Both the position numbers and the translations under genes were made by a program. The notes below the pieces were generated by a model. That model had not been told where the DNA came from, made no database searches, and saw only the letters and a list, made by a program, of their open reading frames with translations. Shown piece after piece: positions 50,517-62,900 of a DNA stretch of 64,000 nucleotides (positions are counted from its first letter, which is position 1; every line of letters begins with the position of its first letter). Source of the DNA: Craspedostauros australis (lineage: Eukaryota; Bacillariophyta; Bacillariophyceae; Mastogloiales; Achnanthaceae); the NCBI GenBank assembly GCA_026770025.1, contig JAMXDE010000025.1, positions 62,001-126,000 of the forward strand. The letters run 5' to 3'.

Positions 50517-53500
50517 AAGACGGGCACAACTCGCCGTCAGTCGGAGATTGTCATCCACCTCAAACCCCGCGACTGTAGGGGGGCGAGCGTGACGACCGCA
50601 GCGGGAATGCCCGGACGTGCACGTCCGGTGGCACCACAAGAGTCCCGTCCGTGCACAACCCACCCGACAGTGGAGCACTGCATCCGAAGGGCAAGAGTAA
50701 CGAACGATAGCCAAGGCTTTATCATCCTAGACTCAGGGGCGGACGGAGACATCGTTCATGCGTCGGGCTGGGAGGTGACCCACACACACCAACAAGAGTT
50801 TCGTGCCCGAGGGGCGACGATCAACTCACCAATCGAGACATTCCAGATGGTCGACGCCGTGGCAGCATACGAGCCCCCATCAGGCGGCGTGATCCTCATC
50901 AAAGCAAACTACGTGGCTCTCGACAAGCATCCACAGCAGACGGAATCACTGTTTAACACACATCATATGCGCGCGTCAGGACTGAACGTCTACGATCGCC
51001 TAATTGAACATCAGGGACAGCAGCGGGTCTCATCGGACGATATCAGCATACCACTGGAGAACCATGAAGGCAACACGCTCCGAATTCCCATCAGAAAGCC
51101 AACAGCCCACGAGATGGCGACGGCACGGCATATCATCATATGCGACAGACACCAGCGTCTACGACGCAATGCGGGTCGGGTCGATTTCAAGCGAATCTTC
51201 CGACACCTTCCACCACACGTGGTGGAGAAGACAATGGCGGCGTCCACTCAGCTGGCGGATACTCCGATCAAGGCAGAGTCAAGACTTATCCCGCGGCAGT
51301 ATCGAGCGCAGCGAGCAGGAGTGCTGCAACCCAACAGAATCGACGGCAGAGTTGATACGGACACGTTCTTCTCTACCGTCCAGTCCATCAGGCACTACAA
51401 GTGCTTTCAGCTATTCTCGCACAACCAATCGAAATTCATCTGGGCGAAGCCACTGAACCGCGAGGCCATGGCGCCAGGGGCGCTCACGGATTTCATCATC
51501 CGCGTCGGCGCTCCGGATCTGCTCGTATCAGACAATTCGCAGGTGCAATCGGGCAAGGCATGGAAAGCGGTCACATCCCGCTATCTGATCAAGCATCAGT
51601 TCACTGTGCCCATGAATCAGAACCAGAACCACGCAGAACGGGCGATCGGCGATGTCAAGCGGCATGCATACCAGCTTCTGTGGGCCGCATCGGCTCCACT
51701 ATCATTCTGGTGCTACGCTGTGCAGCACGCAATCGACGCATGGAATTACACGGCGAAGGCAAGCCTCCAATGGCGCACTCCAATCGAGATCCTTCGTGGC
51801 AACACTCCCGATATCTCGATGTTTCGCTTCACGTTCTTCCAACCCGTCTGGTTCTTCGAACCCATGACCAAATTTCCCAACCATCCATTCAAGCCAGGGT
51901 ACTTCCTTGGCATCGCATGGAACCACGGAGATCCATTCACCTACACTATATGGTCACCACGAGGCGACGACGTCACGAAGGGCACCGCGCTTGTGCGCAA
52001 CATCGTCAAGCCGCGTGTCGTCGAAGACGCCGTTCCTCCACGCATCACAGACGCGGAAATCAGCCGCATCGCTCAACTGGATATCATTCACACCACTACG
52101 CGCGGCGAATCCGGCGAACGCGCCAGGACCAAGACTTTGCCGGCGGAACTCGCTCGACAGGTCCGTGAGGCCATCGACGCGATTGCTGTGCAGTCAGGGG
52201 CGGCGGCGGGTCCACCGGAGCCGGAGACGCAGGAGGTCAGGGGCGTATCCGCTAACAACACGCCAGCAGGCACGGCTGACCGATGGTTCGGTCAACCAAA
52301 CATAATTCCCAACGACGGCGACATGCCGGAACATAATGCACACGGCGTCATCTCGGATGACGACGGCGACGCATCCACGGATAACATCTCTGAGGAGACC
52401 GATGACTCCGAAGTCACGGCGATGCCAGACCCTCCGGAGCACCGCTCTCAGGGGCGTGAGTCCTCTCTCATTGAGAGAGAGCATGACGAGCTGTTCCGAA
52501 ATCAGGTCGAAAACGAGAAATCTGACGACTTGGCAATCAACTCCATCCTCAGCCACGCATTCAGAGACGGACATCTACACTTCAACGTGCAATGGTCCAA
52601 TACTGAAACGCAATGGTTCCGATATGACGTGATCCGCGCCGACCATCCCGAAATGGTAGCACGATACATCATTGACAATGAACCACGACGCAACGGTCGA
52701 CACAATCGACAATCGCAAGTCCTACTCAAATGGGCGAAACATGCTCTGCGAGCCATCAGGCGTAGAATCAGACGAATCGAGCAAACTCGAGTCTTCACAA
52801 CGGATGAGAACAACAACATCATCATCATCAGACGAATCCGTCCAGGCAAGAAGAAGCCGAAACGAGATTACTTCGCCACTGTATATCAATACGGTGTCGA
52901 GGTCCCACGCAACATGAAGCATGCATTGCAACTGGATGAAGCCAACGGGGATCATCAATGGAGAGACGCAGCGAAGAAAGAGATCGACGCATTGATCGAA
53001 CTCGACTGCTTCACATTCCACCCACCGACATACCAACCACCAGCAGACTACCAGAGCACGAAACTCCGACTCATCTTCGCGGTCAAGCAAGATCTGCGAC
53101 GCAAGGGGCGCTTGGTAGCAGGCAGGCATCTCATCGAGCTGGCGGACAACATCCGAGTCTACTCATCAACTGTCAAGTCGACAAGCGTCCGCATCCTTGA
53201 TGCAATAGCAGATGCAAACAACCTGCAACAGCTATGTGGCGACGTCGGCAACGCATTCGTCAACGCGTACACCAATGAGAAGATCTACGCGACAGCAGGA
53301 AAGGCATTCGACGACAAAGAAGGACAGGTCATTGTGCTCAAGAAAGCACTGTACGGTCTTCAGTCGAGCGCTCAACGATTCCATGCACACTTCGCCAATA
53401 CTCTCTCATCAATGGGATTCACGCCATCCCGCCATGATCAAGATGTATGGATACAGCGCAGAGACAACTCTGGCTACGACTACATCTGCACCCACGTGGA

Positions 53501-54584
53501 CGACTTCAAGATAGTCGCCAAAGACCCAGATCAGTACATGAAAGCGATCCAACAAGTCTACACAGTCAAAGACATCGGACCGCCGAAGTACTATCTTGGC
53601 AATGATTATTCCAGGAACGCAAAAGGAAAATGGAGCGTCGGATGCGACAAATACATTTCCAATGCTCTGGACAAGATCGAACGGCTCCATGGGGAACTGC
53701 ATGACCAACATGTGCCCATGAAGAGCAAGGATCATCCGGAAACGGATGATACGCCACTACTAACACCTGACGAGCAACAGCAGTTCCAGCAGCTCATCGG
53801 CATGCTGAACTGGGTTGTACAGCTCGGACGTTTCGACGTCGCATTTGCCACCTCTTCTCTCTCACGTTTCACATCTACACCACGAAAAGGGCATCTCACG
53901 AGAGCACTTAAGATATGGGGATACCTCAAGAGCAAATCCACGCTGAGAACCATGATTGACTCAAAGCCCATCGTATTCGAGAACTTCAATCCAGAATCGC
54001 CCAACCCGGAGATGGTTGCACAGATGAAGGAAGAGTACCCCGAAGCGGCTGAGGACATTGACGATCAGGCACCGGCAGCGATATATCCTGAGATCCAGAT
54101 GTGTGCATTCGTCGATGCAGACCACGCTCACGATCTGGTCACGCGGAGATCGAACACCGGCATCATCATCTTCCTGGGGCGCACCCCTGTGCACTTCTCC
54201 AGCAAACGCCAGACATCAGTCGCGACATCAACATACGGAGCAGAATTCAACGCAATGCGCTCGGCAACCGAGGAAATCATTGCACTCCGATACACACTCC
54301 GATCTCTGGGAGTCACAGTCAAAGCGCCAACGATCACGTTCGGCGACAACAATGCAGTGATATCGAACACGACCATTGCAGACAGCTTGCTTCAAAAGAA
54401 GCACGTGGCAATCTCATTCCACAGAGTCCGCGAAGCGGTGGGAGCTGGAATCCTTGTCCCAGTCTATGTCCCATCGAAGCGGAACTTTGCAGATATGCTC
54501 ACGAAAGCACTGGCAAAGCCAGAACTCACATCATTTGTCACAACTCTGTTCTATGCAGGTCTACCTCGAGATCAAGGGGCGTGA
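50511..54584 (+). CDS. Copia-5 Pol (1331 aa from Met 50589)
   Basis: In frame with gag after the TGA; the first Met is 50589 (MTTAAGMPGRARPVAPQESR). Protease FIILDSGADGDIVHASGW (about 50720). The integrase has TDTFFSTVQ, LVSDNSQVQSG (about 51530) and NHAERAIGDVKRH (about 51630), but no HHCC finger; LPPHVVEKTMAAS stands where it is expected. Linker with Asp/Glu. RT: RLIFAVKQDLRRKGRLVAGR (about 53070), YGLQSSAQRFHAHF and CTHVDDFKIVA (53493-53520), with HVDD in place of YVDD. RNase H: CAFVDADHAHDLVTRRSNTG, STYGAEFNAMRSATEEIIAL, FGDNNAVI. Ends FADMLTKALAKPELTSF... Groups with Copia-4. No frameshift or internal stop. Confidence 0.93.
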   Translation, partial: QSKTGTTRRQSEIVIHLKPRDCRGASVTTAAGMPGRARPVAPQESRPCTTHPTVEHCIRRARVTNDSQGFIILDSGADGDIVHASGWEVTHTHQQEFRARGATINSPIETFQMVDAVAAYEPPSGGVILIKANYVALDKHPQQTESLFNTHHMRASGLNVYDRLIEHQGQQRVSSDDISIPLENHEGNTLRIPIRKPTAHEMATARHIIICDRHQRLRRNAGRVDFKRIFRHLPPHVVEKTMAASTQLADTPIKAESRLIPRQYRAQRAGVLQPNRIDGRVDTDTFFSTVQSIRHYKCFQLFSHNQSKFIWAKPLNREAMAPGALTDFIIRVGAPDLLVSDNSQVQSGKAWKAVTSRYLIKHQFTVPMNQNQNHAERAIGDVKRHAYQLLWAASAPLSFWCYAVQHAIDAWNYTAKASLQWRTPIEILRGNTPDISMFRFTFFQPVWFFEPMTKFPNHPFKPGYFLGIAWNHGDPFTYTIWSPRGDDVTKGTALVRNIVKPRVVEDAVPPRITDAEISRIAQLDIIHTTTRGESGERARTKTLPAELARQVREAIDAIAVQSGAAAGPPEPETQEVRGVSANNTPAGTADRWFGQPNIIPNDGDMPEHNAHGVISDDDGDASTDNISEETDDSEVTAMPDPPEHRSQGRESSLIEREHDELFRNQVENEKSDDLAINSILSHAFRDGHLHFNVQWSNTETQWFRYDVIRADHPEMVARYIIDNEPRRNGRHNRQSQVLLKWAKHALRAIRRRIRRIEQTRVFTTDENNNIIIIRRIRPGKKKPKRDYFATVYQYGVEVPRNMKHALQLDEANGDHQWRDAAKKEIDALIELDCFTFHPPTYQPPADYQSTKLRLIFAVKQDLRRKGRLVAGRHLIELADNIRVYSSTVKSTSVRILDAIADANNLQQLCGDVGNAFVNAYTNEKIYATAGKAFDDKEGQVIVLKKALYGLQSSAQRFHAHFANTLSSMGFTPSRHDQDVWIQRRDNSGYDYICTHVDDFKIVAKDPDQYMKAIQQVYTVKDIGPPKYYLGNDYSRNAKGKWSVGCDKYISNALDKIERLHGELHDQHVPMKSKDHPETDDTPLLTPDEQQQFQQLIGMLNWVVQLGRFDVAFATSSLSRFTSTPRKGHLTRALKIWGYLKSKSTLRTMIDSKPIVFENFNPESPNPEMVAQMKEEYPEAAEDIDDQAPAAIYPEIQMCAFVDADHAHDLVTRRSNTGIIIFLGRTPVHFSSKRQTSVATSTYGAEFNAMRSATEEIIALRYTLRSLGVTVKAPTITFGDNNAVISNTTIADSLLQKKHVAISFHRVREAVGAGILVPVYVPSKRNFADMLTKALAKPELTSFVTTLFYAGLPRDQGA

Positions 54585-54601
54585 CAATTCTCACAGAATT
54601 C
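54582..54601 (+). repeat. Copia-5 3' LTR, first 20 bp
   Basis: TGACAATTCTCACAGAATTC equals the start of the 5' LTR (48866-48885). The next bases differ because element R1 begins. Confidence 0.85.
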
Positions 54602-56148
54602 TTTGAGAAAATTCACTAACCAGGTCGTTTTGGAGGCCAAAGTCCACTAACCAGGTCGTTTTGGTGCCCGACACGATGATTGGATGACTGAAATGGCCGG
54701 CGTGTCTCTCCGACAACATCGAAAATATTAATTTAGCCGTGAAGTAAACACATCAACCGTGTCCCTGTCTAGTAGTGTAGAGTACTCCAGTTTTTGATGG
54801 TGTTGATGAATCCTGTTCTGCGGAAGACGAGGAGAGGGTTAAACCAACTATATTGCATACTGACATCGGTCATGGGCATGCACCTACCTTGGGACGGTCC
54901 AGATCCAGCTGCAACGAGTGATAAATCTCATATAGCCAGTTCTCATGATACCGTTCGGTCACGGTGTGTACTATGTTGGTCATATGTGCATACAAAATGT
55001 CAAGCATACTTGATTAAAACAACTCCACCACTCCGAGAACACCTCAGCGAGTACAGTCACGAAGTATGAGGTCTCCAGTCCATCTGGAAGGCATCCATAT
55101 CTGAGAATCTAGATATCATGTAGTGTGGGTGACGGTACTATGAGCTACGCACCATACTGTACAGTAGATTGTCAAAATGTGCATATAAAACGTCAATCGC
55201 AATGAAATCCAACCCGGCGAGCACTTACAACACACTCCAAAGGATCTGGTCACGAAGTATGAGGTCCTAGATCCATCTGGAAGGTATCCATATCTGGATG
55301 TGGAGATTGTGTGTGGTGTTGTGGGTGGCAGTACAACGAGGTACGCACCATACTGTACAGTAGATTGTCAAAATGCGCATAGAAAATGTCAATCGCAATG
55401 AAATCCAACCTGACGCGCACTTACAACACACTCCAAAGCGTCTGGCCACGAAGTATGAGGTCTCCAATCCATCTGGAAGGCATCCATATCTGGATGTGGA
55501 GATTTCGAGTGGTGCTGTGGGTGACAGTACTGCGAGCCACGCACCAAACTGCACAGTAGATTGTCAAAATGTGCATAGAAAACGTGAATCACAATCAAAT
55601 ACAACCCTGCGCGCACTTACAACACACTCCAAAGGATCTGGCCACGAAGAATTAGGTCCTAGATCCATCTAGAAGGTGTTCAAATCGATGGATCTAGACT
55701 TCAAGTGGAACATTGCGTCTTGTGAGGTAGATGGAGCACCGGACTGCCACCCACAGCACCACTCGAAATCTCCACATCCAGATTTGACTACCTTCCAGAT
55801 GGATCTAGGACCTAATTCTTCGTGGCCAGATCCTTTGGAGTGTGTTGTAAGTGCGCGTCAGGTTGGATTTCATTGCGATTGACATTTATTGGCACATATG
55901 GGCAATCTACTGTACAGTATGATGCGTAGCTCGCTGTACTGTCACCCACAGCACCGCTCGAAATCTAGATTCTCAGATTTGACTACCTTCCAGACGGATC
56001 TAAGACCTCATACTTCGTGACCAGATCCTTTGGAGTGTGTTGGAAGTGGGCGCCAGGTTGGATTTGATTGTGATTGACATTTTGTATGCACATATGACCA
56101 ACTCATTACAGACAGTGACCGAATGACAGAACATGAACTGACTAAATG
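54602..56148 (+). repeat. Subrepeat element R1, copy 2
   Basis: 1.5 kb, no coding potential. Start: two copies of CACTAACCAGGTCGTTTTGG (54614 and 54643). From about 55020 there are three direct units of about 196 bp, marked by CAGTAGATTGTCAAAATG at about 55156, 55354 and 55550, then at least two units inverted (GACATTTATTGGCACATATG near 55881, GACATTTTGTATGCACATAT near 56077). This makes a large imperfect foldback. A first copy is at 31159-32145. Cut on the right by Copia-1c. Confidence 0.8.
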
Positions 56149-56941
56149 TGTTGGCAAGTTCCGCGCACGGTAACCTACGATCGTGGAAGATGGTGTTGGT
56201 TGATAGTCGTTCGTTTGCTATTTCATTACTTGGCTACTCCGATGCTCTCGGTGTACGCCCGTTCTCTTGCCCGATGCTCTCGGCGCTTCAATCTGTTTCG
56301 TAGATTCGGTCTCCGACTATGAGTCGGTACGCGAGATGCTCTCTCGCTCTTCTCTGTATTCTCTCTCTCTCAACATCGTGTACTCGTCGCACACGATACT
56401 CCGTGTTCGATACGTACTCCGTATTCGACACTCCGTTCATTCAGTACTGGCTCCTACTCCATGAGTACTCGCCATTTGAAGTTCACCTTTCGTATCCATG
56501 ATGCCGATGTCGTTCGGTCATCGGATCTTCGCCTCCTGCTCTGACTTGGAGACAGATGTCGACGTGGTGACACGATGACATCCTGTCGACGTCAGTAGGC
56601 GTCCTTCTGCTCTCCAGATGTCACGTTCCATTGGTGATGCAGTGGTCTGTCAGATGATATCGTCATCTGAGGTTTAGTTGGGAAGTACCTCGAGATTCTC
56701 TTGGTACCATTGATGGATGGACGGACGATCTTCCAATTCTCTCAGAAATCGTCATTTGCAAATTTCCTCCAGAAATCTTGCCCCTTTTCGTGTGTTCCAT
56801 TTCCCCTGTAATTCTGACGAATCACAGTATACTATCGACACGAATGTAGTTATACCGTCCAAGTGCGTATGAGAGAATAACGGGTGAACGATGCACATAT
56901 ATTCGTACATCTCGACATATACTCACATGTACATCTCGACA
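56149..56941 (-). repeat. Copia-1c 3' LTR (left copy)
   Basis: 793 bp, 2 bp shorter than in Copia-1a because of one fewer CT in the microsatellite. About 20 substitutions against Copia-1a by eye. Confidence 0.94.
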
Positions 56942-56961
56942 CCCTTCCTATGTGCATTCGG

Positions 56962-59900
56962 TCATTCGAATGTTCTCGATGTGTCAAGGTACGACTTTTC
57001 GTGTTCGCGTTGTAAGTCGGCCTTGATGTTCTTGGTGAATCCGTCGCTTGTGTTTTGCTCGGATTTGACAAAAATTATCTCGATGGTTTTGTTGATTACC
57101 ATGTTCCTCACGTAGTGATGGCGCACGTCGATGTGCCGCGATCGTTGGGATGTTGATGGGTTCTTGGCGATGAAGATCGCTCCGATGTTGTCCACACGGA
57201 CCTTGATCGGTGTCTTCACTGGAACGCCCACACTTTCGAGTAGCTGCACGACGAAGAAGATCTCCTTTGCCGCTTCGGAAAGGGCAACGTATTCTGCTTC
57301 GGATGAGCTGAATGTGACAGCCTTCTGTGCCTTGGATCGCCAAAGGATTGGTACCTTGCACAGGTATAGGATGAATCCCCCTACGCTGATTCTCGTGTTC
57401 TTGTCTCCTGCATATTCGCTATCGCAAAAGAGCTCCATGTCCCAGCCGTCGTCTTCTGGATGCGCTGGATGGATCTTCAATCCATAGTCCTTTGTATCGA
57501 TCACATACTTGATAATCCGATACATCTCCTTCATTGCGGCCTTGGTGGGCCCGATCAATACCTTGGAGAGTTCCCTCACAGGGTTCGCGATATCTGGTCG
57601 CGAGTGCTTGATGAGGAAGAGTAGCATACCGACGCCTCGGCGGTATTCGGCATGTTCTTCCGCTCCGACCTTCTGCAGTCCGTTATCTTCGGATGGTCGT
57701 ACGATGATTTGACCTGGGGTTCCCGGTGTCCCATAACGTTGCATCTTCTCAACCTTGGTTCCGAACTCTTCGATGAGATGTCGGATGAGATGTGGTTGAC
57801 GCAATGTCGCTCTAGTCTTGTCGTGGTTCAGTTCAATGTTGCAGCTGAGGTAGTCTCCGAGTCCACGCTCGATTGTCACCTTGAATTTGCTGCCTTGGAT
57901 GTCCTTCAGGAATGTCTCCAGTGCCTTGGAGTCTCCACAGCAGAAGCAGTCGTCCACGTAGATGGCCACGATCATGCTTCCTTCGTTCGTCTTCCTGTAG
58001 AACAGGCACGGGTCTGCTGCGCTCTGTTCGAAGTTGATATTCTTGAGGGTCGATACCAACATCTTGAACCATTGCCTGGCGCTCTGCACTAGTCCGTAGA
58101 TTGGCTTGTGTAGGGTCAGGGCTTCGTCTGGTTGATGATCCATCCCGTTGGGACAGTTCATGTAGATCTCCTCGTCGAGGTCTCCGTGTAGGAATGCCGT
58201 TACGACATCGACGAGTGCGCAGTCCATCTTCTTGATCAGCATGATCACCATCATGACCCGATAGGTCACGTTGTGAATGACGGGTGAGTAGTGCTCTTGG
58301 AAATCCACTCCTGCGACTTGTGAATAGCCACATGCAACGAGTCGCGCTCGATGTGTGCCGTCACGCTTCAGCTTGAAGACCCATTTGCACTTGCAGCATC
58401 TGCGGCCGCGTGGAATGGCGTCTCGTTTGATCTTGCTGTACACTTTGCGTGTGTCCATGGAGTCGAACTCCTTCTTGATGGCTGCTCGATATCCCTTTCG
58501 ATGGATAGGGTCTGGATGATTGAAGGCTCCATCGAATGTTGTAGATTCGATGTGCTTCTCTGGTTCCTTGTTCTCGTCCTGCATCGACAGTCCGATGTCG
58601 ATCGCTGGTGATTCGGTAATGATTGCATTCATTCCGTACAGTCCTGTTGTGCTATAATGAGTGATCTCAATCTCTCCTTCATCTGCAATCTCTTCGTCAT
58701 CTGTAGTTTCGTTGTTGGAGTCGTCGATCATCTCGTCGCTGAGTTCATCACTGTCTTCGTTGGATGATGGATCGCTTTCATATCCTTCTTCCTTTCGACT
58801 TCGTTCGTTGTAGTCTGCGAGCTCACGCAGAGCTCTGGGAATGCTCTTCCCTGTAGTCGGTTTGGGATTAGCTTCTCCCTTCCTGCCTCGTGCTTCGTGA
58901 CGTCGGATCCTCTCCTTTCTATCTATATCACGTTTGCTTGGCTTACTCGGTGGAGGTCTGGATGGTGTACCATATGTAGACCTCGCTGGTGTGTTTGGAG
59001 GAGTGACGCCTGTGTCATCGTCGGCTTCGTCGCCGGATGGTGTGATCTCGTCATCCTCATGATTGGATTCGCTCCGATCTTCCTCGTCGTTATGGATTAG
59101 TTGAGTCACTACTCCATCGTCCTCATTATCCTGATCGTCGCTGTCCGATAGGATATAGTATCTGTTGCTGTTAGCGAAAGATACTCTCTTCGCTTCCGAT
59201 GTTTGACGCGTTGCCGTCCTTGGCGTTGCTCCCTTCCGTCCGATGGTTGTGAAGCCGTCTGCGTCCGTCGTTCCTGTTTCGTTGGATACGTTCGGTGCTG
59301 GTGCCCAGCCACGGAACTGTCCGTATGATTGGTTGAGCCACTTGATGTCGCGTGAGCAGACGAGTGACTTGGTCGATGGTCTGTACATGTTGTAGACCCC
59401 TGATGCATGTTGGTGTGCATATCCGATGAACACCATCTCTTCTCCTCTATTCTTGAGTTTCGCGGTGATCCCGCCGTAGGTAGTCTTCACAACACCCACC
59501 TCTCCGAAAGTGCGGAGTGCATCCGCGTATGGTGGATCGTTGCCGAAGAATTGTCGATGTGGTGACTCCTTTTGATTCTTCGCTACGGTGATGTTGGCGA
59601 TGGCGGTGGCAGTGCTAGCAGCTGCTGCCCATAGGCCATGCCTATACTCTTCGTCGAGCTGTGCTCCGTTGAGCATGGAGCGGATCTTGGTGTAGAGGTA
59701 CGCGAACTTGCGTTCTACTCTACCGTTCTGTTGCGGCGTGTTCGATGCCATGAATTCGAATTTCACGTTGAGTCCTGCATCGATGAGAATATCCTGCGTG
59801 GATTTGTTCTCTCCGCTGTTGTCACCTCGGAAGATGATCTGTTGGTCACCAGTCTGTGACTTGATCGTCTGGATGAATCGTTTGATGTATCCTGGTTGAT

Positions 59901-62900
59901 CACTTTTGTTCTTGAGAAAGAAACTCCAGCAGTGATCCGTGCAGTCGTCCACGATCAGGGTCCAGTAGCGTTTATCTCCGAAGCTTATGTGTTTAGTGTA
60001 ACTAATGTCAATGAAGAGTCGTTCGCCGCGGCGAGTTGCTCTCGGAATGGTCGCCTTCGGAATATTCTTCACTCTTGCGTTCGCGACCGCGCATTCGCGA
60101 CATACCGGCATCTCGCCGATAATCTTCCATCCGTATTGGGCGGCCGTTCGCTTCATGGCCTCGAGTGGCGCGTGGCCGAGCATTCGATGCAAGCTCACCG
60201 CGCTGATCTCCTTGGATGGGTTCTTGACGAGGGCTGTGCAAGCCTTGTCGTCGTCCGTTGGCATGATGGGATGCATCTGCACTCCCGTGATGAATCCGTT
60301 AGCCGTAGGGAAGACTCGGTCGAATACGATCTTCGTTCCGGATCCGTTGATGATGTCCATCAGAATGCCGTTGCTACCAAGCTGGTAACCGTTGTACAGA
60401 GCCTTGTTCGTGGAGAAAAGGTTCACCGCCATTTTCGGTGTGTACTTTACATCATCAAGCCGGATGACGTGGCCAGTGTTGTCTCGTTGCTTGACCTTCA
60501 AGCGAATGGATCCCATTTTGGGAGAGTCCAGCTTCGTGCTGTCTCCCACTTGGACGAAGGACTTGATGTGCCGCACGTTGAAGAGAGCGGCGTCTGAATT
60601 GACGATGTGACACGAAGCTCCACTGTCGGCGAGCCAGGTGTCCTTGTTGACCTTGTCCTTGTGCTTGGTGCTCAGCTTGTGGAGCTGCTCCACGGCTGCT
60701 GCAGCTGTATCGGTCATGACGTTGTCTTCGTCCTCTTCGTCGATGTGGACTCCATATTCGTTCCATGGATTCTCGTGATGTTCGTCGTCGGTCTCATCGG
60801 ATAGCTGCGCGTAGTCCGATGGAGTCGTGTTGCTTCGGTGTGATCCTGTGACTGGATCGTATGGGTGGACGCGTGATCGCTCTCGCAAGAGTACACGCAT
60901 ACATCCTCCAAGGATGTAGTGCAGATCCGTTTCTGGGATCGTTTCCGAGTCGTTGGCTTCCAGTATGTGGTTGATGACGATCGCGTTGGCAAGGATCTCT
61001 TCGATTGATCTGAAGTTCTCGGATAGGATGGATCCCATCATGTTCACCCATATCGGCATGAGTGCCCCTCGTGTGATTTCTGGGAACAGTCGCATCCCCG
61101 CTTCCATTACAGCGTCAAAGATGAGCTGCTTTTGGATTGTTAATGCCTTTGCTGTTGCGTCTGGTGTGACAGTGTGACGGAGTAGATAGTCGACACTGTT
61201 GGGATCCTCAATATCCGGGAAGTCGATATTCGCTGGATAGACGACACGCTCGTTTGGATTGAAGCTGTCGTCTGGATGATTGCCGTCCTCGGATTCGTCG
61301 CTGTCATCCTCGTCGAAGATGCCCGATCTGTTGTTCCCTGCCGCTGGAGGAGGTGGCGCCGCTGCGCGGTTCGTTCCGCCTTGGCCTTGATTGATGAAGG
61401 TTCCCGTTCTCTCGTGTCTCCCAACTTGAGGAGGAGGCATTTCGTCGCGGTTTGCCTCGTCGTCTTCATCTGCGCCGTCCTCGTCGGCGTCGTCGTCGTC
61501 GTCACTCATGGCCTCTTCGATGTCGCTATCGTTGGCCTCGTCGTCCATCTCAGCTTCGTCGCCGTATGAACAGATCAGGTCGTGCGCGTTGAAGCAGCAT
61601 TCGTAGCTCACCTCGCGTCTTGGATCCACCTCGTGGATGATTGGCTCCTCGCTGAGCCACTCCGGGACGATCTCATCGTCCTGTACTTCGTCGTCACTTC
61701 CGACGCACTCGAAGTTATCGAAGAAGGAGTCTTCGATGTAGTCGTCGGACACCAACATGCAGAGCGGCATGTCCTTCGCAGAGAGTACCATCTCGTGCCC
61801 GCTCTTGTCGTGTCCTTCCGTAGCCGCGTTGGCTTGTTCGTTGGCCTTCTTGCTCTCGTTGAACTTCTTCTTTCGGCACTCCGCCTCGCGATGTCCGAAG
61901 ATGCCGCAGTAGTTGCACTTGCCCTTGAAGCCGCTTCCCTTGTTACGCTTTCCGTTCATTTTGTTGTTGTTGTTGTTGTTTTTCTTGTTGTTCGATTTCT
62001 TGCGTTCTGGACAATCGGTGGATCTATGGCCATACACGCCACAGTTGTGACAAGTACCCTTGAAGTTACCGGTGCTTGTGAAGCCGGTGTCGTTGCTCTT
62101 CGTGTTACTGTCTTGGAAGTCGTCGACGTATGCCTTGCCTCCTCTGTGAGTGGCGTATGCAGTACGGAGTACTCCTCTGATCGTGTTGATGGTAACCAGT
62201 TCTGGATTGAACGTGAGTTGATGTTGGAAGTTCACGATGTGGGTTCTGTACTCGTTGCTCACCGTGCTGAGGATTTGCATGATCATTTCCTCGTCCGTGA
62301 TTTCGTACTTGACATCGTGGAGACGCGATCGTAGACTCTCGAGTTGCGTGATGTAGATATCGGGGTCCGAGTCTCTCTTCATCTTTTCGTTGTTGAATTG
62401 GCGCTTGAGTTTGATCTTCGTTACCGCGTCGGATGGTCGGAACTTCTCCGCGAGAACGTTCCACGCTGCGTGTGCGTCTCCTTCGGGGTAGTCGTCGGAG
62501 ATGCACTGGTTGATGTACTGGATGGCTTGCTTGCCTTTTCCTTTCTCTGCATCCATCATGAGGATCAGATCGCTGAAGCAGTCGCATCCCAGCTCGTAGA
62601 TCTCTTCCATCGCTTCCTTGGCTTCACCGTCGGCTGCCGCGATCTCGCTCATTGTTGGCACCTTGGTCTTGCCCAACATCACATCTCTCGTCTTCTGTGC
62701 ACGAGCGTATGCCTTCGCTTGGGACTCCCATGCGCTGTAGTCTTCTTGTTCACCGCTGAACATCGGCGCCTTGATGCGTCGCTTGTTCACGTTGGCTGAT
62801 GTCGCCATGTTGATTCGTTGTTTCGTTGTTGGTGCGCTCGCGCCCTTGATTTCCGTTTGTTTCTGTGTTGTCGATTCTTCGATTTTCGCTTGTTGTTTCG

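Larger units (their letters stand above)
48866..54601 (+). mobile_element. Copia-5, LTR retrotransposon with interrupted 3' LTR
   Basis: 5' LTR 48866-49036 (171 bp), leader, gag 49113-50510, pol to 54584, then the first 20 bp of the 3' LTR (54582-54601, TGACAATTCTCACAGAATTC) overlapping the pol stop, before element R1. The rest of the 3' LTR is not in the window. Coding capacity intact, with gag and pol in one frame across a TGA. Confidence 0.92.

Noticed and set aside
55020-56100. Possible CRISPR-like or centromeric satellite array
   Set aside because: Units are too long and too few, change orientation, and lie in a dispersed element with another copy at 31 kb; eukaryotic context excludes CRISPR.
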